Assembly (NCBI GenBank): GCA_902792905.1
Contig: CADBBH010000001.1
Span: 1 to 64,000 of the forward strand
DNA length: 64,000 nt
Direction of reading: 5' to 3'
Origin: Oscillospiraceae bacterium
Lineage (GTDB): Bacteria; Bacillota; Clostridia; Oscillospirales; Acutalibacteraceae
Shown here: piece after piece, positions 25,485-33,746 of the stretch
How the letters are laid out: every line of letters begins with the position of its first letter
Position numbering within the stretch: position 1 is the first letter of the stretch
Program-made: the position numbers and the translations under genes
The notes under the pieces: generated by a model
The model's input: the letters and a program-made list of their open reading frames with translations, nothing else
Databases searched by the model: none
What the model was told of the DNA's origin: nothing

Positions 25485-27311
25485 TTACGCTGCTTCAGTT
25501 TCTTCTGCCGCAGTTGTTTCGGGAGCCTCAGTGGTAGTCTCTTCCACTACATAGCGGCAGTTGATTGTAAATGATGCCGTGCTTGCGCCGCCCTCACCAT
25601 CTGAAGATTTGGCTATAGAGCTGACGCTTACGATACCTATGGATTCAAAAGATCTGAACTGTCTGATAACATTTGCCGCCTCTTCAAAGCCGGGAACGGT
25701 GACATTCAGACTGACACCTTCATTTGTAAAGTTGGCAGTCAGGACACTGATATCGGTAGGCATCTTGGCTTCCATCTCTTCGAGGAAGTCCTTTGCCTCG
25801 GCATTGCGGGTAATATAACCGTCTACAAAGCCCTGAAGTTCAGTATCGCCGGACTTGTAAATTACATAATCCTGATATTCTTTCTCGGCGTAGGCAAGCT
25901 GATCTATCTGGGCGTTAACCTTATCGAGTTTTGACTTTTTGATAAGGTTGTTGCCGATGAGCCAGCCGCTGAGAGCGAGAGCGATGATAGCACAGATTGC
26001 TATCGCAACGATACCAAAGTTATCGCCGTTGATGCCGCCTGATTTCTTCTTACCGGTTCTTGCAACGTAATCAGCAGGAAGAAGGTTGAGCGGAGCAACT
26101 CTCGCGCCGAGGCAGTTGATATAAATCGAAATATCATCTATCGAGTTAGCAAGGCTTTTGATATCCTTGATTTCCTCAAGCCAATAAGTATCGGCGCCGA
26201 TAGATTCGAAGATTCTGGTCTTGAGGCCTCTGAGGTGACCGCAGCTGCCTGTGATGACAATCTTCTCAATATTCTTTTCGGTATATTTGCTTCCCTGGAA
26301 GAAGTCAACGCTTCTGATGATACCGCCAACTATTCTTGTGAGGGAATCGTCAAGCTCGGGGAAGGGATTCTCCTCGCGCTCGTAGGTAGGAGTGTCGTCT
26401 CCTCTGATGCCCCACATTGCGGAATTGTCGCCGCTGTCGGCATCCTCTTCCTCAACCTCGGCCGCGCCGTCGTCTTCATCCTCATCATCGGAATGGACTC
26501 CGTATTCGGAAGCGTCCTCTTCGACTACCGCTTCGCCGTTATCATGCTCATCCTCATCAGAGGGCTTTTTGCGCTGAGCGTGAACGGTGGGGGCGATGTC
26601 ATCGGCGGTCTCGCTTATTGCGCCGAGTGCCGAAATATATTCACTGTCTTCCATACTCTTGAGGCCCATATAGCGGACTATCATTTCATCGCCGCCGATG
26701 GGAAGGAATCTCTGGAGCAGGAGCTGACCGTCTTCAACGAAAGTAACGGATGACGAATCTGTGTCAACATTGACATACATATTGACGCCGTCGCCGCCGA
26801 TGCTTCTGAGCACCTGGAACTGGGAGTTTCCGCTGAAGTCGAGAGCCTGGATAACGAGGCCGGTGTAATCCGCAAGGGCGATATAGCTCTCAATGATTAC
26901 ATTCGGAACCGCAATTACGAGGACTCTGCACTCTTCCTCGGTTCTCTCGAGCAGAATAGCATCGAGCGCGTATTTTGAAGTGTCGATCGGGAGATAGTCG
27001 GAAGCGTTTGTCTCAACGATGCTCTTAATCTGGTCATCCTTGACCGCGGGCATGGTAACCTCACGGGTTGCAATCTTGGAGGACGCGATTGAGAAGTAAA
27101 CGTCGGTCGCTTTGATGTCGCGGTTGCTCAGTTCGCCCATAAGCTTATCGCCCAGGGTAACTTCACTGACAACCTGACCGTCAAGAACACAGCCGTCGGG
27201 GGTCGGGAAGGTGAAGCTTTCGCTTATAGCGTAGCCCTTGCCTTTCTTTTCCGAGACGCAGATCTTGACAACTCTTTTGCCGACTTCAATGTTCAGCGTT
27301 TTTGCAGCCAT
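25485..27311 (-). CDS. pilM: Fused PilM-PilN pilus assembly protein
   Basis: A 608-residue protein. Residues 1 to about 390 form an actin-like PilM ATPase fold (NIEVGKRVVKICVSE, NVDTDSSSVTFVEDGQLLLQ, IVITGSCGHLRGL). Residues about 430-455 are one membrane helix (IVAIAICAIIALALSGWLIG) followed by a PilN-like coiled coil and C-terminal domain. In most species pilM and pilN are separate genes. An insert near residues 235-300 is extremely rich in Asp and Glu. The ATG at 27311 follows AAAGGATG; an upstream start lacks such support. It links the cytoplasmic ring with the membrane platform. Confidence 0.85.
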   Translation of the reverse strand: MAAKTLNIEVGKRVVKICVSEKKGKGYAISESFTFPTPDGCVLDGQVVSEVTLGDKLMGELSNRDIKATDVYFSIASSKIATREVTMPAVKDDQIKSIVETNASDYLPIDTSKYALDAILLERTEEECRVLVIAVPNVIIESYIALADYTGLVIQALDFSGNSQFQVLRSIGGDGVNMYVNVDTDSSSVTFVEDGQLLLQRFLPIGGDEMIVRYMGLKSMEDSEYISALGAISETADDIAPTVHAQRKKPSDEDEHDNGEAVVEEDASEYGVHSDDEDEDDGAAEVEEEDADSGDNSAMWGIRGDDTPTYEREENPFPELDDSLTRIVGGIIRSVDFFQGSKYTEKNIEKIVITGSCGHLRGLKTRIFESIGADTYWLEEIKDIKSLANSIDDISIYINCLGARVAPLNLLPADYVARTGKKKSGGINGDNFGIVAIAICAIIALALSGWLIGNNLIKKSKLDKVNAQIDQLAYAEKEYQDYVIYKSGDTELQGFVDGYITRNAEAKDFLEEMEAKMPTDISVLTANFTNEGVSLNVTVPGFEEAANVIRQFRSFESIGIVSVSSIAKSSDGEGGASTASFTINCRYVVEETTTEAPETTAAEETEAA

Positions 27312-27525
27312 AATTCGATCATCCTTTGCTGATAGTTTTTTGTCTCTATACAATAGCAATCGGAATTGCTTAATTGACAATGAGTAATGGGTAATTGCGG
27401 AAATCTGTCGGGGCGACGGTTTCGGGGGTGGGTGTAACGGCTTTTAACCGCGCCTGCAAATTTTTCTAAATCAAAATAATATTTTATATTTAAAAGGGAA
27501 TAGAATTCCCTTGTTATATTTTCAA
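27312..27525 (-). other. Gap between pilD and pilMN with a dispersed intergenic repeat
   Basis: No gene is seen. The stretch around 27372-27400 (ATTGACAATGAGTAATGGG and following bases) resembles pieces at 28901-28930 and 29160-29192. A minus-strand TTAAGC and TATAGA pair about 17 bases apart near 27350-27375 could be a weak internal promoter for pilMN. Confidence 0.35.
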
Positions 27526-28338
27526 TTATGCGCCGGTGAGAAGATGCAGATACCACGCGGTGATTTCGCTGCCCCAGAGCGCAGATACCGCTATGCCGAG
27601 CGAGAGATATGGACCCATCGCGAGCTGTCTGCCGAGATGGCGTATTTTCATGAGAGCGACATGGATTACGGAGCCCGCAATGCACCCTATTACAAGCGCA
27701 AGAACGGTGCCTTTGAGGCCCAGAAACAGGCCCGCGGCCGCCATAAGCTTCACATCTCCTCCGCCTATCGCTCCCCCGCCCGAGATAATCAGAATGAGCA
27801 TAAGTACACCCGAAACTACTACCGGACCGAGCACAATATCGAGGACATTTCCGTGAGTTTTGATGACGGGAACTATATTGATAACGGCTCTGATAAGGCC
27901 TATTACCGCTATGAATATATTGATTCCGTTTGGTATTTCTTTGGTGCGCGCGTCAATGACCGAGAGCACGAGAAGCGCGCTCATCAGCGCCTGACACAGG
28001 AGCATATCGACTGTAAGCCCTTTAACCGCAAGACAGAGCACAAATAGCAGGCCGTTTGCCGCCTCGATCAGCGGATACTGGACGCTGATTTTCGACCTGC
28101 AGCCGTGACATTTTCCGCGCAGGAAAAGCCAGCTGAAAACAGGTATCAGCTCATACCAGTGAAGGCGTTTCCCACAGGTCATACAGTGGGAATTGACCTT
28201 AACTATGCTCTCGCCCTTAGGCAGGCGGTATATGCAGACATTCAGAAAACTTCCGAAAACAATTCCGTATAAAAATACGATAATATACACGAATGCCGGG
28301 GCATTTTTCATTAAGATTTCGGCTGTTTCTCTGAACAT
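27526..28338 (-). CDS. pilD: Prepilin peptidase / N-methyltransferase
   Basis: A 270-residue A24-family aspartic protease of the membrane that cleaves prepilin leaders after Gly and methylates the new N-terminus. The N-terminal domain has two cysteine pairs (CMTCG and CHGC) that bind zinc, typical of bifunctional PilD. Catalytic aspartates lie in VIDARTKEIPN and GGGDVKLMAA. Seven to eight membrane helices are seen. It follows a pilin gene by 35 bases in the pilus operon, so its substrates are encoded alongside. Confidence 0.92.
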   Translation of the reverse strand: MFRETAEILMKNAPAFVYIIVFLYGIVFGSFLNVCIYRLPKGESIVKVNSHCMTCGKRLHWYELIPVFSWLFLRGKCHGCRSKISVQYPLIEAANGLLFVLCLAVKGLTVDMLLCQALMSALLVLSVIDARTKEIPNGINIFIAVIGLIRAVINIVPVIKTHGNVLDIVLGPVVVSGVLMLILIISGGGAIGGGDVKLMAAAGLFLGLKGTVLALVIGCIAGSVIHVALMKIRHLGRQLAMGPYLSLGIAVSALWGSEITAWYLHLLTGA

Positions 28339-28373
28339 ATAATTATGCCTCTAAGCAAAATTGAGATGATAAA

Positions 28374-28874
28374 TCAAGGATTATTCTCGGGATTTTCAAC
28401 GGTTTCCATCCTTGCTTGAAGATTGGGATGCCCGCTGACAGTCTGAGTGGAATAAATTTCTATTTCATATACAAGATCTGAGCGAATCTGCTTAGTATCA
28501 TCAACGCCGCAACCAGCAACGAATTCAGCATATCCATTATCATCTGCCAAAACACTACCTGGCTGATATGCCATAGTGTTTTCGCCTTCTTCATTAGCTT
28601 TCCATAAAATATTTATATATTTTTTTCCAGTAGTAGAGTTACGAACACCTTTTATTTCCATAACCCCGACACCAGTGAAAGAACCATCTCCCATTTCAGC
28701 TTTAACAAATTGAAGAGCAGATTCGGCAGCAGCTTGGACAACCGCATCATGAGATTTTTGAACATATTTGACATATGCAGGTGCCATTACAGCGACAAGA
28801 GCAACCATAATCGCTATAACGATTATAAGCTCAACGAGTGAGAAACCCTTTTTGCTTTTTTTGAACCGTTTCAT
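28374..28874 (-). CDS. Type IV major pilin, second copy
   Basis: A 166-residue pilin: leader MKRFKKSKKG, then FSLVELIIVIAIMVALVAVM and PAYVKYVQKSHDA. The site is canonical (Gly -1, Phe +1, Glu +5), and the long N-terminal alpha helix matches type IVa pilins. The C-terminal half is more variable and ends near a GVD-type loop with one Cys. It is nearly identical over the first 50 residues to the pilin at 29339, so the two are duplicates. The ATG at 28874 follows AAGGGG; an upstream TTG is less likely. Confidence 0.9.
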   Translation of the reverse strand: MKRFKKSKKGFSLVELIIVIAIMVALVAVMAPAYVKYVQKSHDAVVQAAAESALQFVKAEMGDGSFTGVGVMEIKGVRNSTTGKKYINILWKANEEGENTMAYQPGSVLADDNGYAEFVAGCGVDDTKQIRSDLVYEIEIYSTQTVSGHPNLQARMETVENPENNP

Positions 28875-29054
28875 AATACTAAACCCCTTCAATATAATGA
28901 TTAATTGGTAATGTGTAATGAGTAATTAAGGGTCGCTTCGCTCCGATTATATCGGGGCAACTCTTTACACAAGACAATTACTTATAAATATAATACAACT
29001 CTCTGAAATAAGATTCCGCTTTTTTGGTAATCAACAATCAATACCGGTTTGGAA

Positions 29055-29143
29055 ACCGATACTCATTGCAGATTGCCATATATAATAGCCGACTTGCCAA
29101 TCACCGATACTCATTGCAGATTGACATACATATAATCGCCGGC
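29055..29143. repeat. Tandem duplication between the pilin genes
   Basis: The motif ACCGATACTCATTGCAGATT occurs at 29055 and 29103, each followed by a CATA/TATAAT/GCC stretch with small differences. There are only two copies, 48 bases apart. Confidence 0.8.
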
Positions 29144-29213
29144 CTGCGGGCAACCTCTCAATTACTCATTACAAATTACTGATTAATAATTGATGCACTG
29201 CCTGCAATTTAAT

Positions 29214-29253
29214 CATTATCTGCCCCGGCAAGGGGAACCGGGGCGTGATAATG
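29214..29253 (-). terminator. Strong stem-loop after the first major pilin gene
   Basis: CATTATC and GCCCCGG pair with CCGGGGC and GATAATG to give 14 base pairs with a small internal loop. The sequence that follows on the minus strand is AT-rich, without a true U-run. It may be a partial terminator or a 3' stabiliser of an abundant pilin transcript. Confidence 0.55.
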
Positions 29254-29338
29254 AATAGTTTTAGTTAGGTTCGTCTGAACCTTATGATGCATAGCCCCTT
29301 TTAGTACTATGCTCACTCAAAATAGAGAAATGCCTAAA

Positions 29339-29782
29339 TTATGCCTTTGTAGTGGGTTCACCCATAACTACACTTACATTCTTAGCAGAATCAACAGAAA
29401 CAGTGATAGTATAAACATTTTTAGTAATACCCATTGTCTTAGCAGTATCTGCGCCGGATGCCTTCATAATGTCATCCCACTCGCCGTCTGCAAAAGTTCC
29501 AGTCTTATCAATAGCGAGTTTCTTCTCTGTAACCTGAAGTGTAATGGTTGCTGCATGAGGCGTATATTCGCAATCGGGATCACCATAGAAAGTCTGGATG
29601 GTCTTCTCAAAATCTTCAGCTGCGGTTGCAAGAGCAGCGTCTCTTGACTTCTGAACATACTTAACGAATGCGGGAGCCATAACAGCGATAAGAGCTACCA
29701 TGATAGCGATAACGATGATGAGCTCGACAAGGGAGAAGCCCTTCTTGTTCTTGCGAACGGAATCAAGTTTTGCCTTTAACAT
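29339..29782 (-). CDS. pilA: Type IV major pilin, first copy
   Basis: A 147-residue pilin with leader ending KNKKG, then FSLVELIIVIAIMVALIAVM and PAFVKYVQKSRDA. It has a canonical prepilin site and a size typical of structural pilins. The very strong GGAGG before the ATG at 29782 and the stem-loops on both sides fit high expression, so this is the likelier main subunit. The only cysteine is near residue 75 (DPDCEY). The gene symbol is used for role and is not based on close identity to a named pilin. Confidence 0.9.
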   Translation of the reverse strand: MLKAKLDSVRKNKKGFSLVELIIVIAIMVALIAVMAPAFVKYVQKSRDAALATAAEDFEKTIQTFYGDPDCEYTPHAATITLQVTEKKLAIDKTGTFADGEWDDIMKASGADTAKTMGITKNVYTITVSVDSAKNVSVVMGEPTTKA

Positions 29783-29826
29783 AGGAATAACCTCCATTGT
29801 TTAAATTTGGGTTTGTTTGCTTATAT

Positions 29827-29868
29827 GTTATCTTCCGAAGCACCCCTTTTTGCTTGGGAAGAGATAAC
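29827..29868. other. Interrupted 14-bp stem-loop upstream of the major pilin
   Basis: GTTATC, TTCC and AAGC pair in turn with GCTT, GGAA and GATAAC around a 10-base loop. It lies between the pilC stop and the pilin ribosome binding site and has no U-run. Such loops often mark RNA processing sites or protect downstream RNA. Confidence 0.5.
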
Positions 29869-29890
29869 CGGGAGTTAAATGCTAGGGGTT

Positions 29891-31108
29891 TTACATTGAA
29901 TCAAGCGAGTCATACATGCTCATCATCGGCATGAGCAGGGCGATAACCATTGTTCCGACTATGCCCGCCATTGCGACGATAACCATCGGCTCGATTGCAG
30001 CAGTAACAGACTGGGTTGCCGCTTCGACTTCTTCATCAAAGTAATTCGCAGCGCGGTCAAACATCTCAACGAGCTGACCGGTTTCCTCGCCGATTCTCGT
30101 CATCTGGGTAATCATCGGCGGGAAAAGTTTTGTCTCTTCGAGAGCGTCGCTGAGCGGAGTGCCTTGCGCGACCTCAAATTTGCATTTTTCAAGCGCTTCT
30201 TTATAGAAAATATTCGTCATTGTGCTGGCAACTATATCGAGACCGTCAAGAATCGAAATACCGGTGGAAACAAGAGTCGCGAGGGTTCTTGCAACATTGG
30301 CGCAGGCGGTTTTAGTCGTCAGAGTTCCGAAAAGAGGCGCCTTGAGCATAATATTATCGATAAAGTGTCTTCCTACAGAAGTCTTTTTGAACATCTTGAT
30401 GCCGACTACAAGAGCTACAACAGCAATCAAAATTAAAACAAAGTGGCTCTTGAAGAAATCTGACGCACCGACTATTGCTTTGGTAATGCCCGGAAGCTCG
30501 CCGCCCAACTGACCGAGGAAATCAGTAAACTTGGGAATAATGAACTCAAGCATTACAACAACAACGACTACAAGAACGATACCGAGAACCATCGGATACA
30601 TCGTCGATTTCTTAACGAGGGCTTTAAGCTTAGCGTCTTTTTCGAATTTCTCCGCCATTCTGGTGAACGAAACTTCAAGGGAACCGGATTCCTCACCGGC
30701 GGCGACCATTGTCGCGAAAATGCCTTTCATGCAGGAGTAATCTTCCATCGCCTCATGCATTGAGGAACCGGCTTCAATCTTCTGCTGACAGCCCTGAATT
30801 GCAAGCTTCAGAGTCTTATTCTCAGTCTGCTCGCCGAGCATCTCGAGGGCTTTACTCATCGAAACGCCTGCGGAAAGAACCGATACCATCTGGCGGCAGA
30901 AAACCGACATATCACGGGGTTTGGGCTTCGCAGTTCCGAAACCGATAGAGACCGATTTGGTCATCGCGGTTGCTTCGCTGAGCTCCATCGGGGTCAGGCC
31001 TTTTGCCTTGATTTTATCAAGAGCTTCAGCTTCGCTGTCGGCGTTGATTGTGCCCTTCACCTGCTTACCGGTATCATTATTCAAACCTACATAGTTAAAA
31101 TCAGGCAT
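29891..31108 (-). CDS. pilC: Type IV pilus platform protein PilC
   Basis: A 405-residue polytopic inner-membrane protein of the type II secretion F family. It has two homologous halves, each with a cytoplasmic helical bundle (SVLSAGVSMSKALEML; LVSTGISILDGLDIV) and membrane helices (near 170-190, 220-240 and 375-395). It is the base on which the pilus assembles and is turned by the motor ATPases. The ATG at 31108 follows GAGGTGATT. It lies 41 bases after pilT. Confidence 0.92.
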   Translation of the reverse strand: MPDFNYVGLNNDTGKQVKGTINADSEAEALDKIKAKGLTPMELSEATAMTKSVSIGFGTAKPKPRDMSVFCRQMVSVLSAGVSMSKALEMLGEQTENKTLKLAIQGCQQKIEAGSSMHEAMEDYSCMKGIFATMVAAGEESGSLEVSFTRMAEKFEKDAKLKALVKKSTMYPMVLGIVLVVVVVVMLEFIIPKFTDFLGQLGGELPGITKAIVGASDFFKSHFVLILIAVVALVVGIKMFKKTSVGRHFIDNIMLKAPLFGTLTTKTACANVARTLATLVSTGISILDGLDIVASTMTNIFYKEALEKCKFEVAQGTPLSDALEETKLFPPMITQMTRIGEETGQLVEMFDRAANYFDEEVEAATQSVTAAIEPMVIVAMAGIVGTMVIALLMPMMSMYDSLDSM

Positions 31109-31149
31109 CAAATCACCTCTGAATTAAATGGTAATTAAATAAGTGATTT

Positions 31150-32202
31150 TTAATAAATCTTCTTAGACATTTCTTCGCGGTCAACTGCGTATGAAAGCGC
31201 ATAATCGCCGGAAATCTTACCGCGAACATAGAGATCATAGATGGAATCGTCCATCATATGCATACCCTGCTTCTTGCAGGTAGCCATGGTATTGGGAATC
31301 TGGAAGGTCTTGCCTTCACGGATATGGTTGCGGATAGCCGAATTCGCAATCATAAGCTCGGTAGCAACAGCGCGGCCGCCGTTTATACGCGGTATAAGCT
31401 GCTGGGAAAGAACGCATTCGAGAACATCCGCGAGCTGAGAGCGAATCTGCTGCTGCTGATGCTCGGGGAAAACGTCGATAATACGGTCAACCGCGCCCGC
31501 GGCGGAAACTGTATGAAGGGTCGAGAGAACCAAGTGGCCGGTTTCAGCGGCGCTGATAGCGGTGGTGATGGTCTCAAGGTCACGCATTTCGCCGACGAGA
31601 ATGACGTCCGGGTCCTGACGAAGGGCGGCGCGGAGTGCGTTGCCGAAATTCAGGGAGTCGGAGCCGATTTCACGCTGGTTGATAATCGATTTACCTCTGG
31701 GGTAAATATACTCGATGGGTTCTTCTATGGTAATAATATGATGATCATATCTTTCATTCATTGACTGGATGAGCGAAGCAAGGGTCGTCGATTTACCTGA
31801 ACCGGTGATACCGGTAACAAGAACGAGGCCGCGGCGCTTATCGCGCATCTGAAGGATTTGCTCGGGAAGACCGAGGTCCTGAATATGGGGGATATGGTCG
31901 TTCAGAAGACGGGCTGCGAGAGCAACGGAACCGGCCTGCTGATAAACATTGATACGAAGTCTCGGGATACCGGGCTTCTCGTAAGCAAAGTCAACCTCGC
32001 CGTTTTTCTCGAATACGTCTTTCTGACGGTTGTTCATTATACCGAAAGCAAGCTTCTCACACTCATCGGGATAAAGACTCTCCTCGGTAATGGGTATAAC
32101 GTGAGAGTCAACTCTCATTGAGGGGAAATAACCTGCACAAATGTGAACGTCTGAAGCGCCCTTGCTGAACGCCTTGTTGATATAGTCTTCAAAAGTAAAC
32201 AC
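31150..32202 (-). CDS. pilT: Type IV pilus motor ATPase PilT
   Basis: A 350-residue hexameric ATPase normally driving pilus retraction. It has Walker A GITGSGKSTTLASLI, an acidic box around ITIEEPIEY, Walker B DVILVGEMRDLETI and the HLVLSTLHT His box. The C-terminal AIRNHIREGK segment is the PilT-type signature. The start is a GTG after GTTGGTGG. It is first in the pilus operon. No PilB-type assembly ATPase with an N-terminal N1D domain lies in the window. Confidence 0.9.
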   Translation of the reverse strand: MFTFEDYINKAFSKGASDVHICAGYFPSMRVDSHVIPITEESLYPDECEKLAFGIMNNRQKDVFEKNGEVDFAYEKPGIPRLRINVYQQAGSVALAARLLNDHIPHIQDLGLPEQILQMRDKRRGLVLVTGITGSGKSTTLASLIQSMNERYDHHIITIEEPIEYIYPRGKSIINQREIGSDSLNFGNALRAALRQDPDVILVGEMRDLETITTAISAAETGHLVLSTLHTVSAAGAVDRIIDVFPEHQQQQIRSQLADVLECVLSQQLIPRINGGRAVATELMIANSAIRNHIREGKTFQIPNTMATCKKQGMHMMDDSIYDLYVRGKISGDYALSYAVDREEMSKKIY

Positions 32203-32274
32203 AAATCCACCAACCTATAACAAAATATGTGCTGCAGCGCCGAGAGGGGCGCACGGGTGCACTTTTACATCTAT

Positions 32275-32303
32275 ATATTAATATGAAACGGCTCAAATTG
32301 CAA
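32275..32303 (-). promoter_or_regulatory. Promoter of the type IV pilus operon
   Basis: On the minus strand TTGCAA (32303-32298) and TAATAT (32280-32275) are separated by 17 bases. Transcription would start near 32269, about 65 bases before the pilT GTG. An A/T-only tract sits just upstream. Confidence 0.6.
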
Positions 32304-32662
32304 TACTTTTTTTTGAAATATTTTTTCATTTCATTAAATATTTCAATTTGAGAACTATTTTTTTGTCTAATTCTAACAATTATTTTTTCAAAATTTCTAC
32401 TGAAATCAAAAATAAAACTGCAGTCTAATCAGCTTTTTCGCCTTTTTTGCTCATTGAACTATATGTTAAACGCACAGGGAATTGTGTTTAGAATGCACCA
32501 GCAGATTCGGAATTGTCAGCAGGACCTTGAAACTGCGATTCTTCGGCACGCTTCGTTCCGCTCGGAACAGCACAAATTTATAACTGCAACGAAACTCATT
32601 CTTTGAAATCTGAGGTCCGGATGAGAAGAATATCACCCGAGCATATTGAAAATAAAAAGCAT

Positions 32663-32689
32663 AAGCCCTCACCTTCACGGTGAGGGCTT
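32663..32689 (-). terminator. Terminator of the secreted zinc-finger gene
   Basis: AAGCCCTCACC pairs with GGTGAGGGCTT around a 5-base loop. On the minus strand it is followed by ATGCTTTTTATTTT. Confidence 0.75.
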
Positions 32690-32694
32690 TGAAG

Positions 32695-32723
32695 CTATCA
32701 GCTCTGCTTAAGTGATAACACTC
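32695..32723. repeat. Left arm of a 29-bp inverted repeat flanking the zinc-finger gene
   Basis: The last 19 bases, TGCTTAAGTGATAACACTC, are the exact reverse complement of 33747-33765. The first 10 bases match 33766-33775 with three transitions. This arm lies in the 3' UTR of the zinc-finger gene. Confidence 0.85.
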
Positions 32724-32764
32724 CAGAATAGCGTGATCACGCTCCGGCATAATCTCAAATCAGA

Positions 32765-33604
32765 TTATGCCTTTTTCTTGGAGCATACATAGGCTGCTGC
32801 AGCCGCAGCTGTGATAGCAGCAAACACTGCTATTCCGGCAGTCGCGGAACCGGTTTCTACAGGAGCTTCTGCACAAGTTACTTCTTCTGCTACTACTGCT
32901 TCATCATGGGCATAGAAATCTTTAATCTTCTGCTTGATAGCAGTCATAAAGTCTTTAATGCCGGTAAGCTTGACTTCGGGGAGGCTGAGCTTGCCGATTG
33001 CAAGGTCGAGTTTGTCAACTGCGCCTGCAACTTCAGCTTCGCCTGCACCTGAACCGGCAGTACCGTTAACGATATATTCCATTACTCTGTTGTAAAGATC
33101 CCAGAAGAGATCGAGAATAGTGGTCATAACGCCGCTGGTCTGCATATAGCCAAAGAACTTATCCATAAGTTCAGGGAGAGAAAGCTTAACGTACTGTGAC
33201 CATTTGTGATCAACTACGTTGTAGTGTGTCTGCAAATGTGCATTATAAGCTTCTTTATCTTTGAAACGGGCATCGCAAATATTACATACATATTCATCAT
33301 TTCTGATGTGACTGTTAAGGTCTGCAACGTATGCGTCGGGGTTTTCAAATTTTCTGCCGCATTCCTGGCATACATAATAACCGTTCATTTCGCCGGTTAC
33401 AGCATCCTTCTCCCAAGTCTTATGAGAATCAAGATGCTCATTGTATGCGGGGATCTCAGTATCGTAATTCAGAAAACGCTTGCCGCAGATGGGGCAATTG
33501 ATAGTCGGAATTGTCGACGATTCTGTAGTATCCTCTGCGAATGCGATTGCAGAAACTGAGAGTGCAAGTACCAATGCTAATATAACTGCAATTACTTTCT
33601 TCAT
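32765..33604 (-). CDS. Secreted surface protein with C2H2 zinc-finger-like repeats
   Basis: About 279 residues: signal peptide (KKVIAVILALVLALSVSAI, cleavage near AFA-ED), then three finger-like repeats. The third is a textbook C-x2-C-x12-H-x3-H finger with Phe at its usual place. The first has a 4-residue insertion, and the second lacks the last His. A helical region of about 120 residues follows, then PVETGS, a hydrophobic stretch and a KKK end resembling a sortase or membrane anchor. The start at 33604 is preferred because AAGGGA lies at the right distance. C2H2 fingers are common in eukaryotes and rare on bacterial cell surfaces. The ligand is unknown; zinc and protein binding are inferences. 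Confidence 0.8.
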   Translation of the reverse strand: MKKVIAVILALVLALSVSAIAFAEDTTESSTIPTINCPICGKRFLNYDTEIPAYNEHLDSHKTWEKDAVTGEMNGYYVCQECGRKFENPDAYVADLNSHIRNDEYVCNICDARFKDKEAYNAHLQTHYNVVDHKWSQYVKLSLPELMDKFFGYMQTSGVMTTILDLFWDLYNRVMEYIVNGTAGSGAGEAEVAGAVDKLDLAIGKLSLPEVKLTGIKDFMTAIKQKIKDFYAHDEAVVAEEVTCAEAPVETGSATAGIAVFAAITAAAAAAYVCSKKKA

Positions 33605-33642
33605 GTCAATCATTTCCCTTCGGTTTTTCCTAAAATAGGGTA

Positions 33643-33664
33643 TTTTAGATATCGATATCTAAAA
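33643..33664. promoter_or_regulatory. Perfect 22-bp palindrome before the zinc-finger gene
   Basis: TTTTAGATATC is followed directly by its own reverse complement. It starts 39 bases upstream of the ATG. It could be an operator for a dimeric regulator or a hairpin in the leader RNA. Confidence 0.6.
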
Positions 33665-33746
33665 AGTTTCGGTGTCCGGTGAGCTAAACCGGACTGTGAG
33701 CAAATAAATTACAAAATAGTTTCCAATTATTTTGCATGTGCCGGGT

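Larger units (their letters stand above)
28875..29338 (-). other. 464-bp gap between the two pilin genes: hairpins and tandem repeats
   Basis: No gene is seen. It holds two hairpins after the first pilin (29266-29281 and 29214-29253), a tandem duplication of about 40 bases with a 48-base period (29055 and 29103), and two pieces of a dispersed element around 28901-28930 and 29160-29192. Probably it is a transcript-processing and partial termination zone that tunes the ratio of the two pilins, plus decayed repeat DNA. Confidence 0.5.
32203..32764 (-). other. 562-bp gap between the zinc-finger gene and pilT
   Basis: No gene is seen. From left to right it holds the pilT leader, the pilus promoter (32275-32303), a very AT-rich tract (about 32305-32450) that could act as an upstream promoter element, small hairpins (for example GTTCC/GGAAC near 32565-32578), the terminator of the zinc-finger gene and the left arm of an inverted repeat (32695-32723). 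Confidence 0.5.

Noticed and set aside
29041..29150. Possible CRISPR array between the pilin genes
   Set aside because: There are only two repeat copies, they differ between themselves, the spacers are not of equal unique type, and no cas gene is present.
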